Source: Limnohabitans sp. (GTDB lineage: Bacteria; Planctomycetota; Phycisphaerae; Phycisphaerales; SM1A02). From it: a DNA stretch of 9,580 nucleotides. The stretch is taken from positions 1 through 9,580 of the forward strand of contig JASGCF010000104.1 in assembly GCA_030054275.1 (NCBI GenBank), written 5' to 3'. The notes under the pieces were generated by a model that was not told the origin of the DNA, made no database searches, and was given only the letters and a program-made list of their open reading frames with translations. A program made the position numbers and the translations under genes. Shown here in pieces: positions 7,430 to 9,580 of this stretch (position 1 is the stretch's first letter; each line of letters starts with the position of its first letter).

Positions 7430-7869
7430 ATCAAGGGATCGCGAGGCATCTCCGCAGCAGGAGTGTCTTTCGTCTCCGCGCGTCGTGGACTCGGGCGTTT
7501 GCGATCCTCGCGTTTGATCCATACAGCGTGAAGCGTACCGAGCGCATCGAGAAGGCGTGTGCGGTACTCAACGAGTGAAAGCGGTTCGTGAGGACGCACA
7601 AGGACGACGATGTCGTAGGCAGCACGCGGGAGTTCTGGTTGTGCAGTTCGATAGGCCTCGCGTAGGAGGCGTTTGATTCGGTTGCGCTTTGCCGCGCAGC
7701 CAACGCGGCGACCGATGGAGATTCCGACCCGCGAGTGCGGCCCGTCGCTTGGTCGGGTGTGCACAGCAAACGCACCGCACTCGGTGCGTGCGCGCGCGTC
7801 GATGACTTCTTTGAAGACGCCAGTTCCGGCGAGCCGCTGCGATTTACGGAAGTTGAGTGGAGCTGTCAT
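7426..7869 (-). CDS. rnpA: Ribonuclease P protein component
   Basis: This is the small basic protein that binds the RNase P RNA and helps it remove the 5' leader from tRNA precursors in the cytoplasm. The N-terminal FRKSQRLAGTGVFKEVI (7-23) and the hallmark RNR region GISIGRRVGCAAKRNRIKRL (49-68), followed by LREAYR (69-74), are intact. I start it at the ATG at 7869, not the in-frame ATG at 7896. This ATG overlaps the upstream CLC stop as ATGA, follows the purine-rich GGAGAAGGAG, and gives the short N-terminus usual before FRKSQRL. The 147-residue product carries about 30 extra residues at the C-terminus that are basic, then Pro/Glu-rich, beyond the conserved fold. It is followed by yidD, the normal partner order. 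rpmH, normally upstream, is replaced here by a CLC gene. Confidence 0.95.
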   Translation of the reverse strand: MTAPLNFRKSQRLAGTGVFKEVIDARARTECGAFAVHTRPSDGPHSRVGISIGRRVGCAAKRNRIKRLLREAYRTAQPELPRAAYDIVVLVRPHEPLSLVEYRTRLLDALGTLHAVWIKREDRKRPSPRRAETKDTPAAEMPRDPLM

Positions 7870-9580
7870 TGCTCCTTCTCCATCTTGCGACGCCAAAGCC
7901 GCATGATGCGTGCACGAGTAAGAACGCCGAGCATTTCTCCGCTTGGTCCACGAACGGGTAACGGACCACGCTCAAGCAGATCAAGTGCGTGATCGAGCGG
8001 AAGATCGCGGTCAAGCGCGCGAATACCCGTGCGCGCGATGTCGCGAACTTGGAGAAGCGGTAGCGCTTCACGGTTGACAAGCGCAACGCGCAAGTCGCGC
8101 GCACCCACAATGCCCTCAAGGCGATTGTCATCATCAAGCACGATGAAGTCTTCTCCACCGCGCGCGAGTTCGATGAGCGAAGTCGCCCACGCAGAGCCGC
8201 GTACGACGACCGGAGGCTTGAGCGGTACATCACCGACGCGCAGTCGTCGCAGCGTCGACATATCACTGGCACTTCCAAGGCGAACTCCAAGTGCAGCGAG
8301 TTCTGCGGTGTACAAACTATGTCGCTCGAAGAGTCGAGCGACGATGGTTGACAGCGCTGCGACCAAAATCACGGGAAGCAGCACCGAAGGTTCGCGCGAG
8401 AGTTCATAGACGAGCATTGCGCCAGCGAGCGGCGCATGCGTACTTCCTGCAACGACTCCAGCCATACCTACAAGTGCGAGCGGGGCAGGGCCAACTTCCC
8501 GCACGAACGGCACATATTCTCCGAGACTTCCGAACGCTCCGCCCACCAACGCGCCAACAAGCAGGCTCGGTGCGAAGAGGCCGCCGATACCGCCAGAGCC
8601 AAGCGTGAGGCTGGTCGCAACACATTTCACGACGGCCAACCCGAGCAACAGCGCAGCAACGATGAGCGCTGTTTCCTTCGCGTAAAAGGATGGTTCGAGC
8701 ACGGCGCGCGCCAGCGGATAGCCGTTGCCATAGAACGGGGGAATCGCGCCCTGTCCAAAGTCAAGCCACTTTGAAGCGAGTGCGACATGAAGCACGCCGA
8801 GCACCGCAAGAATTGCAGCTCCGCATGCAGGCAACAGCCACTTTGGTACCGGAAAGCGCGCGAACGCAATCTCAGATGCTTGCAGCGTGCGAATGAAGAA
8901 CACGCTTGCGATGCCGCAGACGAGGCCGAGCAAAAGAAACGCAGGCGTTGTTGCGATAGAGAGTCCGTCACCCGTACCTTGGAAAAGTTCAGCGCCAAGC
9001 CCGAAGAGAGGCTCTTGCGTTCCCAAAATCGTCTGCACCGTTGCTGCGCTGAAAACTGCCGCAATCACGATCGGCGTGAAGGTGCGCAATGAGAAATCGC
9101 GCAAGAGCACTTCAAGCGCGAAGAAGATGCCGGTGAGCGGTGCGTTAAAGACCGCAGCAATACCTGCAGCAGCGCCGCAACCAACAAGCGTGGTTGCGGC
9201 TTGCGGGTTGGCGCGGAGTAAGCGCGCGAAGACAGAGCCAAGCGTTGCGCCGATGGTGACGATCGGACCTTCTGGTCCAGCAGAGCCGCCGCTTGCGATC
9301 GTGGCGGATGCACCGAGCCATGTGCGGAACGCAAGTGCAGCGGGAAGTTGGGCGCGCTTTCTGTGAATCGCGTAGAGCACGCTCGACACGCCGTGTCCTT
9401 GGATCCGTACTCGAAACACGCTCTTGATCGCGCCGCAAAGAACAGCTCCGAGCACCGGCACAATCGCAACAGCAACCGCGATTTCTGCGGGATTACGCGC
9501 TGCCCACCCCATCGCTGCGTGCTCTGCCCATTGGATGGGTCGGATAAATGCAAGGGCGATAAGGGCGAGCGCGATTCCGG
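7866..9580 (-). CDS. CLC-family chloride channel/transporter with C-terminal CBS domains (5' end outside window)
   Basis: This is a voltage-gated-chloride-channel family membrane protein, normally a dimer with one anion pore per subunit. The frame stays open past the ATG at 9512 to the right edge and reads GIALALIALAFIRPIQWAEH upstream of it, a membrane helix. The gene therefore starts outside the window and 9512 is probably an internal Met. Numbering from that Met, filter regions are GHGVSS (39-44, at the GSGIP position), GPEGP with gating Glu81 (79-83), GGLFAP (310-315) and Tyr401 (LYTAEL, matching E. coli Tyr445). NAPLTGIFFALEV (123-135) has Val135 where exchangers have the internal proton glutamate. 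Residues about 418-540 form a pair of CBS domains, which often bind adenine nucleotides and modulate gating. The TGA overlaps the rnpA ATG by 4 bases. Family is certain; channel versus exchanger is inferred. Confidence 0.93.
   Translation of the reverse strand, partial: GIALALIALAFIRPIQWAEHAAMGWAARNPAEIAVAVAIVPVLGAVLCGAIKSVFRVRIQGHGVSSVLYAIHRKRAQLPAALAFRTWLGASATIASGGSAGPEGPIVTIGATLGSVFARLLRANPQAATTLVGCGAAAGIAAVFNAPLTGIFFALEVLLRDFSLRTFTPIVIAAVFSAATVQTILGTQEPLFGLGAELFQGTGDGLSIATTPAFLLLGLVCGIASVFFIRTLQASEIAFARFPVPKWLLPACGAAILAVLGVLHVALASKWLDFGQGAIPPFYGNGYPLARAVLEPSFYAKETALIVAALLLGLAVVKCVATSLTLGSGGIGGLFAPSLLVGALVGGAFGSLGEYVPFVREVGPAPLALVGMAGVVAGSTHAPLAGAMLVYELSREPSVLLPVILVAALSTIVARLFERHSLYTAELAALGVRLGSASDMSTLRRLRVGDVPLKPPVVVRGSAWATSLIELARGGEDFIVLDDDNRLEGIVGARDLRVALVNREALPLLQVRDIARTGIRALDRDLPLDHALDLLERGPLPVRGPSGEMLGVLTRARIMRLWRRKMEKEQ
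7872..7881 (-). promoter_or_regulatory. Ribosome binding site that decides the rnpA start
   Basis: On the minus strand GGAGAAGGAG precedes the ATG at 7869. Its distal GGAG has 8 bases of spacing to the ATG; the proximal AGGAG has only 2. It lies in the last codons of the CLC gene (encoding Glu-Lys-Glu), so the same bases encode the CLC C-terminus and load ribosomes for rnpA. Confidence 0.7.

Noticed and set aside
7870..7896. Upstream ATG at 7896 as the rnpA start
   Set aside because: It would add nine residues that merely re-read the CLC 3' end. The ATG at 7869 has the purine-rich GGAGAAGGAG ahead of it and the ATGA overlap.
9510..9512. ATG at 9512 as the true CLC start
   Set aside because: The frame continues upstream to the window edge with a hydrophobic membrane helix, and starting here would remove the first CLC helix.

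Overview
The window looks like ordinary chromosome from a Gram-negative-type bacterium of moderately high GC, in the mid-to-upper fifties by eye. My best guess is a planctomycete of the class Phycisphaerae. This rests on the style of the HflK-like protein, on the ABC ATPase / multi-spanning permease / membrane-anchored helical protein layout, and on GTG starts with 4-base gene overlaps. It is an inference, not a proof. Seven protein genes fill almost all of the DNA. I see no rRNA, tRNA, CRISPR array, insertion sequence or prophage. No gap between genes exceeds about 120 bases.

Plus strand, 1-6358: the window opens inside an SPFH/band-7 protein of the HflK type that ends at 872. After a 120-base gap comes a tightly coupled three-gene unit. 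An ABC-2 type ATPase (993-2339) carries a long disordered tail. A ten-segment permease (2336-4393) starts inside the ATPase stop codon. A 653-residue membrane-anchored alpha-helical protein of unknown function (4397-6358) follows 3 bases later. The three probably form one membrane complex, with the helical protein as the accessory part outside the membrane. The substrate cannot be read from the sequence. This unit is the best candidate here for an undescribed system.

Plus strand, 6435-7094: a separate FAHD1-like fumarylacetoacetate hydrolase family enzyme. It has a possible -10 element so close to the ATG that the mRNA may be leaderless.

Minus strand, 9580-7115: a second chain that converges on the FAH gene. 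A CLC chloride channel/transporter with C-terminal CBS domains runs in from beyond the right edge. Its TGA overlaps the ATG of rnpA (RNase P protein), and the rnpA TGA overlaps a GTG that is the best start for yidD (membrane protein insertion factor). The rnpA-yidD pair is classic, but a CLC gene directly upstream, where rpmH is usually found, is not. The CLC protein has lost the internal proton-pathway glutamate (Val instead), which hints at channel-like rather than H+/Cl- exchange behaviour.
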